NCBI RefSeq assembly: GCF_004348985.1
Contig: NZ_SMKW01000004.1
Coordinates: forward strand, 223,204-287,203
Source of the DNA: Saccharopolyspora elongata
Lineage (GTDB): Bacteria; Actinomycetota; Actinomycetes; Mycobacteriales; Pseudonocardiaceae
Length of the DNA stretch: 64,000 nucleotides
Reading direction: 5' to 3'
Shown: positions 26,453 to 35,854 of the stretch, piece after piece
Numbering within the stretch: the first letter of the stretch is position 1
Layout of the letters: every line of letters starts with the position of its first letter
Position numbers and translations under genes: made by a program
Notes under the pieces: model-generated
Told to the model about the DNA's origin: nothing
Database searches by the model: none
The model's input: the letters and a program-made list of their open reading frames with translations, nothing else

Positions 26453-27610
26453 GTGAAGGTCGTGATCTGCGGCGCGGGCATCGCGGGGCTCGCGCTGGCC
26501 GGCAGCCTGATGCACACGGGCATCGAGGTCGTGGTGGTGGAGCGGGCGAGACGTCCCCGCGAACAGGGTTACATGATCGATTTCTTCGGCCCGGGCTACG
26601 ACGCCGCAGAGCATTTGGGTGTGCTGCCGAGGTTGGTCGAGCTGGGATACCGCGTCGAGGAAGCGGCATACCTGGACGCAGCCGGTCGGCGTCGTGCGGG
26701 TCTGGGTTACGAACGGTTTGCTCGTTCACTGGGCGGCAGGCTGCTGAGCATCATGCGGCCTGATCTCGAACGGGCGCTCCGGGAGCACGTTTCGGATGCA
26801 ACAGACTTGCGTTTCGGCAGTGTCGTGGTGGGAGTCGAATCGGGTTCCGACGGTGTTCGCGTCGCGCTATCGGATGGATCCGCTGTCGAAGGTGATGTGC
26901 TGGTCGGTGCCGACGGAATCCATTCCACCGTGCGGCGGTTGGTCTTCGGCGAGGAAGAGCGCTACCTCCGGTACCTCGGTTTCCACACGGTTGCTTACAC
27001 CTTCGAGGACCGGGAAGTGAGCCGGTTGGTGGGAGATCGGTTCTGCCTGACCGACACCGTCGAGCAGCAGATGGGGTTCTACGGGTTGCGGGACGGACGC
27101 GTGGCGGTGTTCGCAGTGCACCGCACAGACAATCCCAACCTGCCGGATGACCCTCAGGCCGAGGTTCAGCGGAAGTACGCGTCGTTGGGCTGGATTGCGC
27201 CGCGTGCGTTGGCGCAGTGTCCTCCGGCGTCGGAGCTCTACTACGACCAGGTCGCGCAGATCCAGATCGACCGCTGGAGTGCCGGTCGGGTGGTCTTGCT
27301 CGGTGACGCCTGCCAGGCGGTGTCGTTGCTGGCCGGGCAGGGCGCCTCCTTGGCGGTCGGAGGAGCTGTCGTGTTGGGGCGGCAGCTGGCGGCAGAGCCG
27401 ATCGGTACCGCCCTGGAGCGGTACCAGGAATTGTGGCGACCTGTAGTGGCGGAGAAGCAGCAGGTCGGGCGACGCCTCGTGCCGTGGTTTCTGCCCAAGT
27501 CGAGGCTGCGCCTGGCCATGCGCAGGATGATGATGCGGATGACCGGCCTCCCAGGGGCCGACAGGTTCTTCGGGTCTGCGCTGGCGGGAAAATCCGGACT
27601 GCCGCTGTAG
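26453..27610 (+). CDS. FAD-dependent monooxygenase (TetX/PHBH-like)
   Basis: The 385-residue flavoprotein begins MKVVICGAGIAGLALAGSL (GxGxxG dinucleotide fold) and has the second FAD motifs VLVGADGIHSTVR and VVLLGDACQAVSLLAGQGA (GD near the ribityl chain). I favour GTG 26453, eight bases after GGAAGG; GTG 26447 is only two bases from it. Such group A enzymes hydroxylate aromatic or polyketide substrates and in some cases inactivate antibiotics. Its pairing with a TetR gene suggests substrate-inducible expression. Confidence 0.9.
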   Translation: MKVVICGAGIAGLALAGSLMHTGIEVVVVERARRPREQGYMIDFFGPGYDAAEHLGVLPRLVELGYRVEEAAYLDAAGRRRAGLGYERFARSLGGRLLSIMRPDLERALREHVSDATDLRFGSVVVGVESGSDGVRVALSDGSAVEGDVLVGADGIHSTVRRLVFGEEERYLRYLGFHTVAYTFEDREVSRLVGDRFCLTDTVEQQMGFYGLRDGRVAVFAVHRTDNPNLPDDPQAEVQRKYASLGWIAPRALAQCPPASELYYDQVAQIQIDRWSAGRVVLLGDACQAVSLLAGQGASLAVGGAVVLGRQLAAEPIGTALERYQELWRPVVAEKQQVGRRLVPWFLPKSRLRLAMRRMMMRMTGLPGADRFFGSALAGKSGLPL

Positions 27611-27664
27611 AAGACGTGTCCGTGCTGGTGCAAAGTGCGCAAGTGGCATCTGTTGCAACCGTTC

Positions 27665-28027
27665 CTATCCGGAGCATGCAGCTATCGCCTGCTCCAGGCG
27701 CGCCTGGAGGCGTTCGTACTCGTCGAGCACTTGTCGAAGTGCGTGCGGATCGAGTTGGCCGATTGCTTCGGCTGCCCGCTGGGTTTGAGCCAGCAGCGCT
27801 CTGCCGACATCGGCTGCGGCCGCGCACGGAACGCGTTCGCGCTCCAGCGGAGGAGGGGCCGGAACACTCACCGGTGGCTCACTGACTTCGGCTGACTCGC
27901 GGAAGGTGCCGAAGGCGTACCCGCCGACGAAGCCCGCGATCAGCACGACGAGCATGATCAGTGCCAGCAGACCGCGGCGGCTTCTCCTAGGTTGGCGATT
28001 CGACTCCGGTCCCTCATTGTTTTCCAT
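27665..28027 (-). CDS. Single-pass membrane protein of unknown function
   Basis: The 120-residue product starts MENNEGPESNRQ, has a basic stretch, one strong membrane helix (LLALIMLVVLIAGFVGGYAF), a Pro-rich linker and a C-terminal helix (GRALLAQTQRAAEAIGQLDP ... LQARLEQAIAAC) with one cysteine at each side. It looks like an inner-membrane protein with an extracytoplasmic helical tail. I do not recognise the family. It diverges from the 28083 membrane gene. Confidence 0.7.
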   Translation of the reverse strand: MENNEGPESNRQPRRSRRGLLALIMLVVLIAGFVGGYAFGTFRESAEVSEPPVSVPAPPPLERERVPCAAAADVGRALLAQTQRAAEAIGQLDPHALRQVLDEYERLQARLEQAIAACSG

Positions 28028-28082
28028 CCTGGGCAGAGCGTGACAGGTCGCGCCGAGCTCGGCGAGTTGGCATGGTGGGCAT

Positions 28083-28721
28083 GTGCTTAATGCGGTTGGC
28101 TTGGCTCTCTTGGCCGATCGCCGGACACAGCGGCTTCTCGATGTTGCTGCTGGGTCCTGGGCGTTGCTCTTCATCGCGCTCGGGGGCTTCGCGGCATTCC
28201 AGCTGTGGACGCTCTCGCAGCTGACTGCGGGCCTGACTCAGGCGACTGCTGCGCTGGACCAAGCGGGCGACGGTGTCTCGTTGCTGCAGCGGATCCCCGT
28301 CGTCGGCCCTCAAGTGGAGCATCTGGCGAGCAGCATTCACGGAACAGCCGCGAGCATGCGCGCAGACGTCGCTCGCGCTGAGCGTGCGATCCAGATCATC
28401 GCGCCCGTGGGAGGCGCTGCGGTGGCGCTGATCGGAATCGCTCCGCTCGGCATGACTTACCTCCCAGGACGGATCAGGCGGTTTCGCACGCTTCATCGCG
28501 TTGGGAAGCTCATGCGGCAGGAGGAAGATCCCGTGCTGGTTCAACAGCTCGCGTGGGCGGCACTCCTCGGGCTCGGTCTCCAGGACCTGAAAGGGATCAC
28601 GCGAACGCCGTGGCATGACGTGGCCGAAGGCCGCTACCACCGGCTTGCCGCAGCGCAACTCCGACGCCTCGGAATCGACGTTCCTCCGTGCTGGCCGAAG
28701 GTTGACCAGAGCGGTGAGTGA
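28083..28721 (+). CDS. Two-helix membrane protein coupled to an MMPL transporter gene
   Basis: The start is GTG 28083; the ATG two bases upstream is in another frame. The 212 residues contain one membrane helix (ALLFIALGGFAAFQLWTL), a helical extracytoplasmic stretch (LTAGLTQATAALDQAGDGVS), a second helix (IIAPVGGAAVALIGIAPL) and a basic cytoplasmic tail ending with a compact helical region. Its stop overlaps the MMPL start by eight bases, so the two proteins are probably made together and may form a complex. The function is unknown. Confidence 0.75.
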   Translation: MLNAVGLALLADRRTQRLLDVAAGSWALLFIALGGFAAFQLWTLSQLTAGLTQATAALDQAGDGVSLLQRIPVVGPQVEHLASSIHGTAASMRADVARAERAIQIIAPVGGAAVALIGIAPLGMTYLPGRIRRFRTLHRVGKLMRQEEDPVLVQQLAWAALLGLGLQDLKGITRTPWHDVAEGRYHRLAAAQLRRLGIDVPPCWPKVDQSGE

Positions 28722-30933
28722 GAACCGGAAAGCGAATCCGGTCCATCGCCGATGGGCATGGCGCTACGCGAGAGCCGTGGTGGCGGGACGTTGGCTGGTT
28801 CTCGCGGCGCTGGCGGGCGCGGTCTTCGCCGCGGTGAGCTTTCTGCCGCCGCTGGCGCAAACCGGTCTGGGGCTCTCCGGTGTGGTCGGCACCGAGTCGA
28901 AAGCCATCCGAGCTCAGGTCCAGGCCGTCGAGCAGTTCAGGCTACCGTTGCTGACCCGAGCAGCGGTCGTCCAGCACAGTCCTGACGGGTTGGACGTTTA
29001 TGCCCAGGCGCGTGTTGTGTTGCGCGCGTTGGCTGTCAACAAGCAAGCCCTGCAGGGCGGTTCCGAAGGTAGTCTCCGGTTGGCATTGCCGGTCCTCAAC
29101 CGCCCCGAACTCGTGCCTGATGGCACTGGGCGCACGACCACGGCTGTCACCTACCTGTTCACCGACCCTGGGGCCGATTTCGGGGAGCAGAATCGGGCGG
29201 CGCACGAATACGCCTCGACGATCGACAGGGCGGAAGACCCAGACCACCTGCTTGGGGTCACCGGCACGGCACCGCTCCAGATCGAACAGGCCGGGTTGGT
29301 CCACGACAACGCGCGCTGGGTGGAGATCGGTTCGATCGTGGCCGTGGCCCTGATAGTGGGTTTCACCTTCCGGTCTGTGCTCGTCCCAGCCGTCACGCTG
29401 GTCACTGCTGTGGTTGCCTACGTGGTCGCCAACAGAGTGGTGGCTGCCGGAGTCGAGCTCGCCGGGTTCACCGCGCCCGCTCAGCTGGAGCCGGTACTGG
29501 TCGCGTTGGCGCTCGGCGTGTCGACGGACTATACGATCTTCTTGATCGCAGGACTGGAACGACGGTTGGGAGCCGGTGACGACTGCCGGACCGCAGTTCG
29601 GGGAGCCGTGGCGGAGTACGTGCCCATCGTCGTTGTCGCGGGCTTCACGGTCGCAGGAGGCGTCCTCGCCCTCATCGTTTCGCGAACGGCGATCTTCCGA
29701 GCTTTCGGCCCGGGGCTGGCCGCCACCGTACTGGCCGCCCTGGTCGTGTCGATCGTGCTGGTGCCGGCTTTGCTAGCCGTGCTGGGTCGCTGGGTCTTCT
29801 GGCCGAGTCGGCCTCGCCAGCGCTTCATCGAAGAGCAACGCCGCGACGCCAGGTGGGGCGTGCGGCTGCTGACCCGCCGTGGTGGTGCTGCGGTCGTGGC
29901 CGGCGGCATCATCGCGTTGCTGGTGGTGGCCGCCCTACCGCTCCGGGATCTGCGGGAGTCTTTCTCACCGATGACGGCGTTGCCACACGACAACGCGGTC
30001 CGGGTGGCGTGGGAGGGGGCGGCAGCCGGATTCGCACCCGGGGTGCTGTCGCCGACCGAGATCATCGTGCACCGGCAAGGTGTCGCCGACGACCTCTCGG
30101 AACTCGGAGCGCTGCAGCGCGGGATTGACCACCAACCAGGCGTTGCCAGGGTTTTCGGGCCCGCGGACTTCACACTGCCGGCACCGCTTCGCCAGCAGGT
30201 GGGAGTTTTCCTCGCCCCTGACGGCAACTTCGCCCGGTTCCTGGTGGTTCTCGACGCCGACCCGCTCGGTGCCGCGGCGGTCGAGCACCTGCGTCACCTC
30301 ACCGAGCGAATGCCGGGGCTCGTGGCGGAGTCAGGATTGGACGGCGGCGCCTTGTCCTACGCAGGTGATACAGCTCTAGGGCTGTCACTCATCGACAGTG
30401 CGCGTTCCGACATCCTGCGCGTCGCGCTCGCTGTCGCCGTCGTGGACCTACTGCTGCTCGCCATGTTCCTACGAGCGTGGGTTGTACCTCTGTACCTGCT
30501 CGGCGTCGGCTTCTTGTCCGTGGCCGCCACACTCGGCCTGACTACGCTGGTGTTCGACTATGCCACCGAGTCGGAGGGGCTCATCTTCTTCGTTCCGTTC
30601 GCAGCCGGGGCTCTGCTGATCTCTTTCGGCTCCGATTACAGCATTTTCAGCGTTGGCTATGTTCGGGCTGAGGCTCGTGAGCGACCGTTGAGCGAAGCCA
30701 TCGCCGTGGCCGTACCCAGCTCTCGACGGGTGATCATCGCCGCAGGGCTGGCCCTGGCGGCTAGCTTCGGGTTCGTCGCTCTCGTGCCTCTCGCGCAGTT
30801 CCGCGAGCTGGCGTTCGCTCTGGGCGTGGGCATTTTGCTGGACGCTTTCGTGGTCCGTTCTTACCTGGTGCCGGCACTGATCGCGCTCCAAGGCGGTCAC
30901 CGACGCGACAGCGGCTCAGAGGCGAGCCGTTAG
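28714..30933 (+). CDS. MMPL/RND-family transporter
   Basis: The 739-residue protein starts at GTG 28714 inside the end of the previous gene. It shows the twofold MMPL layout: a helix, a periplasmic-type loop, six helices including ALGVSTDYTIFLIAGLER, then a second helix, loop and six helices including SFGSDYSIFSVGYVRAE. Both halves retain the Asp-Tyr pair of the proton-relay helix. MMPL proteins in actinomycetes export lipids or siderophores. The cargo here is not evident. Confidence 0.9.
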   Translation: MSENRKANPVHRRWAWRYARAVVAGRWLVLAALAGAVFAAVSFLPPLAQTGLGLSGVVGTESKAIRAQVQAVEQFRLPLLTRAAVVQHSPDGLDVYAQARVVLRALAVNKQALQGGSEGSLRLALPVLNRPELVPDGTGRTTTAVTYLFTDPGADFGEQNRAAHEYASTIDRAEDPDHLLGVTGTAPLQIEQAGLVHDNARWVEIGSIVAVALIVGFTFRSVLVPAVTLVTAVVAYVVANRVVAAGVELAGFTAPAQLEPVLVALALGVSTDYTIFLIAGLERRLGAGDDCRTAVRGAVAEYVPIVVVAGFTVAGGVLALIVSRTAIFRAFGPGLAATVLAALVVSIVLVPALLAVLGRWVFWPSRPRQRFIEEQRRDARWGVRLLTRRGGAAVVAGGIIALLVVAALPLRDLRESFSPMTALPHDNAVRVAWEGAAAGFAPGVLSPTEIIVHRQGVADDLSELGALQRGIDHQPGVARVFGPADFTLPAPLRQQVGVFLAPDGNFARFLVVLDADPLGAAAVEHLRHLTERMPGLVAESGLDGGALSYAGDTALGLSLIDSARSDILRVALAVAVVDLLLLAMFLRAWVVPLYLLGVGFLSVAATLGLTTLVFDYATESEGLIFFVPFAAGALLISFGSDYSIFSVGYVRAEARERPLSEAIAVAVPSSRRVIIAAGLALAASFGFVALVPLAQFRELAFALGVGILLDAFVVRSYLVPALIALQGGHRRDSGSEASR

Positions 30934-31109
30934 CTCCCTCCACCAGGGCCTATCGTCGTCTGTGCCGATGATCTGAAAGAGCCCTGTGCCTCCTGCATCG
31001 CGCCGCGAGGCGCGGCACACTGCCGCGAAAGCCGTGGCGTTGTGCGACGAAGGCGAGCGTGCCAGCATTTGTTTGCAGGTCTGCATGAAAGCGACCGAAC
31101 GGAGCGGTC

Positions 31110-31664
31110 ATGTCGCGAGCTCCTGCACCTGGTGCCGGGGAAGGTGAGTTGCTGTGCGCCTTCCAGGCCGTTGCACGAGTGATGGTCGCCGTTACAGCCA
31201 GAAGCTTGGCCAGGCTCGACAGCGATGTCACGCTGTCCCAGTACCGAGCGCTCGTGTCCCTGGTGTCACTGGGACCGCAGCGCACCAGTGACCTGGCTCA
31301 GGAACTGGGGGTAGCAACTTCCACCGCGACGCGGTTGGCTGATCGGCTGGTCGGGAAGGGGCTCGTCGTACGCACGCAGCGGAGAGATGACCTTCGCGCG
31401 ACCTGGATTGGGCTGACCTGCGATGGCAAGGCACTTCTGGGGCAGGCGATGAAGCTGCGCCGCGCGGAGATCCGCGCATTGCTGCGGTCGTTGCCGACCG
31501 GCGAACGCAACGGACGTGGGGTGACCACCGTGCTCAATGCCTTCGCCGAAGTGGCGAACGAGCCCACGGAAGAGGATTGGTGGAATCGATGGCAGCGTTG
31601 CGATCAGAGTGCCTCATCGCATGAGTCCTTGGTGGACCCCCAACGCGGAAAGGCCCTCCGCTAG
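31110..31664 (+). CDS. MarR-family regulator
   Basis: The 184-residue protein starts ATG 31110 after GGAG. The winged helix reads LGPQRTSDLAQELGVATSTA and GLVVRTQRRDDLRATWIGLT. It ends with a polar tail. No divergent partner is close; the MMPL gene lies upstream on the same strand, separated by 176 bp without a gene, and LapA follows. Confidence 0.9.
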   Translation: MSRAPAPGAGEGELLCAFQAVARVMVAVTARSLARLDSDVTLSQYRALVSLVSLGPQRTSDLAQELGVATSTATRLADRLVGKGLVVRTQRRDDLRATWIGLTCDGKALLGQAMKLRRAEIRALLRSLPTGERNGRGVTTVLNAFAEVANEPTEEDWWNRWQRCDQSASSHESLVDPQRGKALR

Positions 31665-31756
31665 GACGTGTCGACGGCCATAGGCGTGCATCGCCAAGAT
31701 CTGTGCCAGGTGTAATGCAGTGGTGCTTCCGTCGTGCTGCGTTGCGCCCGTAAAGA

Positions 31757-31782
31757 GTTTACACGAACAGAGTTCCGGGTAT
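31757..31782 (+). promoter_or_regulatory. Sigma-B/F-like general-stress promoter for lapA-like gene
   Basis: GTTT (31757-31760), sixteen bases, then GGGTAT (31777-31782) matches the actinobacterial sigma-B/SigF consensus GTTT-N14-17-GGGTAT. It is placed about 30-50 bp before the likely LapA-like start codons, and supports a start downstream of 31790 rather than the upstream ATG at 31734. Confidence 0.6.
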
Positions 31783-31832
31783 GCCAAACTCAACTCGTTG
31801 AACAACTTCGTTGCATGATCGGACTGGTCGGC

Positions 31833-32087
31833 ATGGGAGTACTCAGGCACAAAAACAGCGAGGACAACGCAAGTGGCATGGTGGCAACCATCGCTGCGGC
31901 GGCGATCGTGCTCGCCGCTTTGCTGGTGTTCATCCTGCAGAACGGTGAGCGGGTCACCGTCCAGTTCTTCACCGTGCAGGGAACTCTCCCGCTTGCGCTG
32001 GCAATGCTGTTCGCAGCCGTAGCGGCAGCCCTCGTCGTGGCGCTGGTCGGAAGCGCACGTGTCCTGCGCAGGACGAGGAGGAAGTAA
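31833..32087 (+). CDS. LapA-domain (DUF1049) membrane protein
   Basis: The 84-residue product from ATG 31833 (ATG 31815 is possible) has two membrane helices, IAAAAIVLAALLVFILQN and ALAMLFAAVAAALVVALVG, separated by the ERVTVQFFTVQGTLPL turn that defines the LapA/DUF1049 fold, and a basic tail. A relative is encoded at 41250-41597. Expression is probably stress-induced from the sigma-B-like promoter upstream. The role in Gram-positives is unknown. Confidence 0.82.
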   Translation: MGVLRHKNSEDNASGMVATIAAAAIVLAALLVFILQNGERVTVQFFTVQGTLPLALAMLFAAVAAALVVALVGSARVLRRTRRK

Positions 32088-32107
32088 GCAGGAAAGATTT
32101 CCGGAGT

Positions 32108-32869
32108 TCAAGCCGTAGCCCCGTTACCCGTGGCGATGAGGAAGAGGAACAGCGCCGGGAGGAAGTTGTTGACCTGATGGGCCGCTACGCTGGCCACCAG
32201 GTTGTCGGTGATCAGCCGGGCAAGTCCGACCGGGATTGAAACCACCGCGAGCAGCGGGGCGCGCAGCAGTTCCAGGTGCGCGATGGCGAAGATCAGCGTT
32301 GTTATGGCCAACGTGAACCACCGATTCCACCGCCAGTGTTCGAAGATGCGCCATAGGACGCCGCGGAAGAGCAGCTCCTCGTAGACGGGCGCGAGCAGCC
32401 ATACCGCCAGGAACATGGCAGTGGCGATTGGTGGTGCGAGTTTCTTTCCGCCGAAGGCCTCGCCAACCGCAGAACCGTCGTGCTCGGGGCCGACCAGCTG
32501 GGACCACAAGTACGCGGCGGGCAGCGTCAGCAGCAGCCCTGCGACGCCGATGAGGAAGCCGATGCCGAGGGATCGCCAGCTCCAGCGGATTGCCAGCTCT
32601 CGCCGGATGCGCGCTTTCCGCGGGCCCGAGCCAAGGAATGTTGTGCCGCAGAGCGCGGTCAGAGCCGCCAGCACACCGGGGACGGTGAGGGCGGCCAGCA
32701 GTGGTGCCGCGGGAACTGTCCCGCTGTGGGACCGGTAACCGGCGGCGGCGAGGAACAGAAGCGTGATCAGTGATGCTGCGAAGAACGTGATCTCCGAGAG
32801 GAGGAAGACGAGCAGCATCCGCCATCCCGCACGACCACCGCAAGGTGCGCGCTCATCGATTGCGAGCAT
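32108..32869 (-). CDS. CPBP-family intramembrane metalloprotease
   Basis: The 253-residue protein has about seven hydrophobic segments and the CPBP/CAAX-protease motifs EELLFRG, FAIAHLE and AAHQVNN, supplying the glutamate, histidine and asparagine residues of the active site within the membrane. It lies 12 bp after the universal stress protein gene in the same direction, forming a two-gene operon. Substrates of bacterial members are mostly unknown. Confidence 0.88.
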   Translation of the reverse strand: MLAIDERAPCGGRAGWRMLLVFLLSEITFFAASLITLLFLAAAGYRSHSGTVPAAPLLAALTVPGVLAALTALCGTTFLGSGPRKARIRRELAIRWSWRSLGIGFLIGVAGLLLTLPAAYLWSQLVGPEHDGSAVGEAFGGKKLAPPIATAMFLAVWLLAPVYEELLFRGVLWRIFEHWRWNRWFTLAITTLIFAIAHLELLRAPLLAVVSIPVGLARLITDNLVASVAAHQVNNFLPALFLFLIATGNGATA

Positions 32870-32881
32870 GATTGCCGCTTT

Positions 32882-33313
32882 TCAGCCGGACTCGGTTGGC
32901 CTGACGAGGACGACCGGGCACGGGGCGTGGCGGAGGAACTCTGCCACGACGGAACCGAGCCCCAGACCCGCCAGCGGGCCCCGACCTTTGTCATCCAGGA
33001 CGATGAGATCGGTGTGCCTGGCATAGTCGAGCAGGACGTCCGCGGGGACACCGCGGTGCAGAACCGGCTTTAAGACACAGGCCGTGCTGAGTTGCGGCAC
33101 TTCGGCCAACGTGGTTTCCAACGCGGCCCGAGCCTCGGCTGCGTATTCCTCCTTCGGCTTGGTGAGCTTGTCGGCGAAAGGCGGCTCGACTCGCCAGAGG
33201 GCCACTGCTCCTACTTCATCCCCGACCTTGTCGCCGTACCGCAGTCGCAGGGCAGCGCGCGATTCTGGCGAGCCGTCGACTCCCACCACGATGCGTTCCT
33301 TCGTCGAAGCCAT
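32882..33313 (-). CDS. Universal stress protein (UspA family)
   Basis: ATG 33313 follows AGAGGTC. The 143-residue single-domain protein has RIVVGVDGSPESRAALR at the N-terminus, VLLDYARHTDLIVLDDKGRG, and the ATP-binding loop GLGLGSVVAEFLRHAPCPVV. It should bind ATP as a dimer. It is cotranscribed with the CPBP protease gene. Confidence 0.9.
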   Translation of the reverse strand: MASTKERIVVGVDGSPESRAALRLRYGDKVGDEVGAVALWRVEPPFADKLTKPKEEYAAEARAALETTLAEVPQLSTACVLKPVLHRGVPADVLLDYARHTDLIVLDDKGRGPLAGLGLGSVVAEFLRHAPCPVVLVRPTESG

Positions 33314-33625
33314 TGCGAGACCTCTGCCAGGTGCTGTGGCCATTTGTATCAAGGGTTCCCGTGGTAGTCGTGGGCAAACGAGGGCCGCGGGTACCTGGTG
33401 CCAGGTGTGGAATCAGCCTGCCGCGCTCTTCGTCCGGATGTGGAGCGACTGCGGCGAGTGCGGGGCATTTACTTCGTTGTGTCCACTATGGCTGACGGTC
33501 AGAATTGGAATGTGCCGGTCAGCGCGCCGACGGCGCGGACGTCCGGGCGGCTGTGCGTGGCCGGCTCCGTTCCTCGGGGCGTTGGGGAGTGAAACGATGT
33601 GCGTGGAAGGGACGGTGCTGCGGGT

Positions 33626-34810
33626 ATGACAGCGACCATCCACCTGGGGCACCTCCGGGGTGTGGAGATCGGTCTGCACTGGAGTGTGCTCGGGATCGTC
33701 CTCCTGCTGCTGTTCGGATTGGGGGCCGGTCTGCTGCCCGCGGCGTACCCCGGCTACTCGCTGGTTGCTTACGCCGTCGGCGCCTTCCTGATCACTTGCT
33801 TGTTCCTGGGGTCTTTGCTCGCTCATGAAGTGAGCCATGCGGTGGTCGCCCTTCGCGAGGGCATGCGCGTTGACGGCATCACGCTGTGGTTGCTCGGTGG
33901 AGTTGCACGGCTAAGCGGTGACGTCAAGACCGCAGGTGCGGATTTCCGGATCGCCGGAGTGGGCCCGCTCGTGAGTTTGGTACTGGCTCTTGCGTTCGGT
34001 GCGCTCGCGCTGCTGTTCGCATCGGTGCGCTTGCCAGCCCTCGTCGTGGGCGGCGCGAGCTATCTTGCGTTCATCAATGGTGTGCTGGCTGTGTTCAACC
34101 TGGTTCCCGCCGCGCCCCTGGATGGCGGGCGAGTGCTGCGCGCAGCGCTGTGGGCTTGGAGCGGGGACCGGCTCAAGGCCACCGTGTGGAGCGCGAGGGC
34201 CGGCCGGGTCTTCGGCATGGCGCTGGTAGTGCTCGGGGTGCTGCAGCTGTTCACCAGGACCGTCGGCGGCCTGTGGTGGATCTTCATCGGCCTGTTCGTC
34301 GTCGCCATCGCGGGGGCGGAGGAACGGCAGGCGCAACTGATCGCTTCCTTGGGCGGGCTGCGAGTCCGCGATGTGATGACCCCCGATCCGGACACCGCCG
34401 GTTCGCGGGAGAGAGTGGCGGAGTTCGCTCACCGGGCAGCACTCGGATGGCCCCATGCGACCTATCCGCTGAAGGACGCGTCGAACGGCGTGATCGGACT
34501 TGTGACGCTGACCCGAATTCGGGAGGTCGACCCAGCCGAACGGTCGGGCACAACGCTGGCGCGAATCGCCTGCCCCCTGGACGAGGTTCCGACCGCGACA
34601 TCTGATGAACCGTTGGTGGACCTGCTGGCCAGGATGAACGGCTGTGCTGAGGGGCGCGCACTCGTCTTCGAAAACGGTGCCCTCGTCGGCATCGTCTCGC
34701 CCAGTGACATCGCTCGTGCGGCGGCTTGGCACGGACTGGCTCTGCAATCGCCCACCGGTGGAGCCGATTTGGTCAACACGCCCAGCCCTTGGGGAACTCC
34801 CACTCGGTAA
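33626..34810 (+). CDS. Site-2-type M50 metalloprotease with CBS domain
   Basis: The 394-residue protein has the zinc motif HEVSH (67-71) in a membrane helix and the second metal motif NLVPAAPLDGGR (Asp166). After the sixth or so membrane segment a CBS pair follows (VRDVMTPDPDTAGSRERVAE ... GRALVFENGALVGIVSPSDI). CBS domains normally bind adenine nucleotides and may tune proteolysis. Such group 3 S2P proteins cleave membrane anchors of regulators. ATG 33626 was chosen for its MTATIHLGHL opening typical of the family. Confidence 0.92.
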   Translation: MTATIHLGHLRGVEIGLHWSVLGIVLLLLFGLGAGLLPAAYPGYSLVAYAVGAFLITCLFLGSLLAHEVSHAVVALREGMRVDGITLWLLGGVARLSGDVKTAGADFRIAGVGPLVSLVLALAFGALALLFASVRLPALVVGGASYLAFINGVLAVFNLVPAAPLDGGRVLRAALWAWSGDRLKATVWSARAGRVFGMALVVLGVLQLFTRTVGGLWWIFIGLFVVAIAGAEERQAQLIASLGGLRVRDVMTPDPDTAGSRERVAEFAHRAALGWPHATYPLKDASNGVIGLVTLTRIREVDPAERSGTTLARIACPLDEVPTATSDEPLVDLLARMNGCAEGRALVFENGALVGIVSPSDIARAAAWHGLALQSPTGGADLVNTPSPWGTPTR

Positions 34811-34913
34811 CCAGGAGGCGACGATCGGCCGAGGGATCGGCGCTGCGGCCAGGTTCGGGCTCCGCGACCGGGTCGGCAGCATGCGCGGCGGGCGAAAGGG
34901 GTAGGTGCTGAAC

Positions 34914-35765
34914 ATGAGGATCTGGATTGGTTGGTCGCGACAGCTGGGAACGGTCGTAGCAGCGGGTGTCTTCACGGCGCTGATGACCGGGTGCAATCCC
35001 CAGGAGCTCTGGGAGAGCCAGACGGTCGGTACGAACGCCAGGGTCGGCGACGTACTCGTGCGCAACCTCCACCTCGCTGCGACGGAGGCCGCCTACCGAC
35101 CCGGAGGCGGAGCGATGGCGTACTTCGCCTTGTACAACGAAGCCCGCCAACCGGACGCTCTCATCAGTGCCCGGAGTGAACAGGCCCAGCGGGTCCTGCT
35201 GCGCTGGGATCGCGCGTGCGACGGTGAGGCCGAAGTGGTCGACCGCATTCCGCTGATACCGCAAGGCTCGGTGCCGGTCGGTCCTGGGCAGTTGCCGGGC
35301 GGCGGGACGCCGTACTCGCTGGAGATCGACGGCTTCAAACAGGTGGTGCGGCCCGGAACGACATTCCCGATCACACTCACCTTCGAACAAGCCGGAGAGG
35401 TCACGGTCGAGGCGAAGGTGCAGCCCACCCGGGTTGGCGACGAACCACCGCCTGCAGCGTGTCCTGCCGGGACATCAACACCTCAACCTCCCGTCGAAGG
35501 AACTCCTCCACCACCGATGGACGGTCCAGAGCACGACGCTGGCAAGGAGATCACCGTCACGGGTATCGTGCGGGCCGGTCAGCAGCCGGATTGCCGGCTG
35601 CTGACCGGTGAGGAGGACGGTAGGCACTACGTGCTCATCGATGGAGATCCGGCCATCGTGCGGCCGGGAGCCACTGTCGTGGTGCGCGGACGCCTCGAAC
35701 CTGACGTGCCCACCCACTGCGCCCACGGTGCCGTTCTCCGTGTGATCAACGCGATTCCACGCTGA
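34914..35765 (+). CDS. Lipoprotein: degenerate PCu(A)C-like domain plus C-terminal OB-like domain
   Basis: From ATG 34914, ten bases after AAGGGG, a 283-residue lipoprotein is encoded with lipobox LMTGC (Cys27). Residues about 40-165 follow the PCu(A)C copper-chaperone fold (AMAYFALYNEARQPDALISA ... TFPITLTFEQAGEVTVEAKV), but the usual His and Met ligands are replaced (RWDRACDGEAEV and GGTPYSLEIDGF), so copper binding is unlikely. A Pro-rich linker leads to a second domain (EITVTGIVRAGQQPDCRL ... TVVVRGRLEPDV). The same second domain forms the lipoprotein at 45345-45722. Confidence 0.8.
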   Translation: MRIWIGWSRQLGTVVAAGVFTALMTGCNPQELWESQTVGTNARVGDVLVRNLHLAATEAAYRPGGGAMAYFALYNEARQPDALISARSEQAQRVLLRWDRACDGEAEVVDRIPLIPQGSVPVGPGQLPGGGTPYSLEIDGFKQVVRPGTTFPITLTFEQAGEVTVEAKVQPTRVGDEPPPAACPAGTSTPQPPVEGTPPPPMDGPEHDAGKEITVTGIVRAGQQPDCRLLTGEEDGRHYVLIDGDPAIVRPGATVVVRGRLEPDVPTHCAHGAVLRVINAIPR

Positions 35766-35854
35766 ACGTAGGAACGAGCCGCAATGGTTTCCACCCTGCA
35801 AGCGACGGCAAACCCCAAGGTGTGGGAAGCGACAACGGCCTGAGGGGAACAGCA

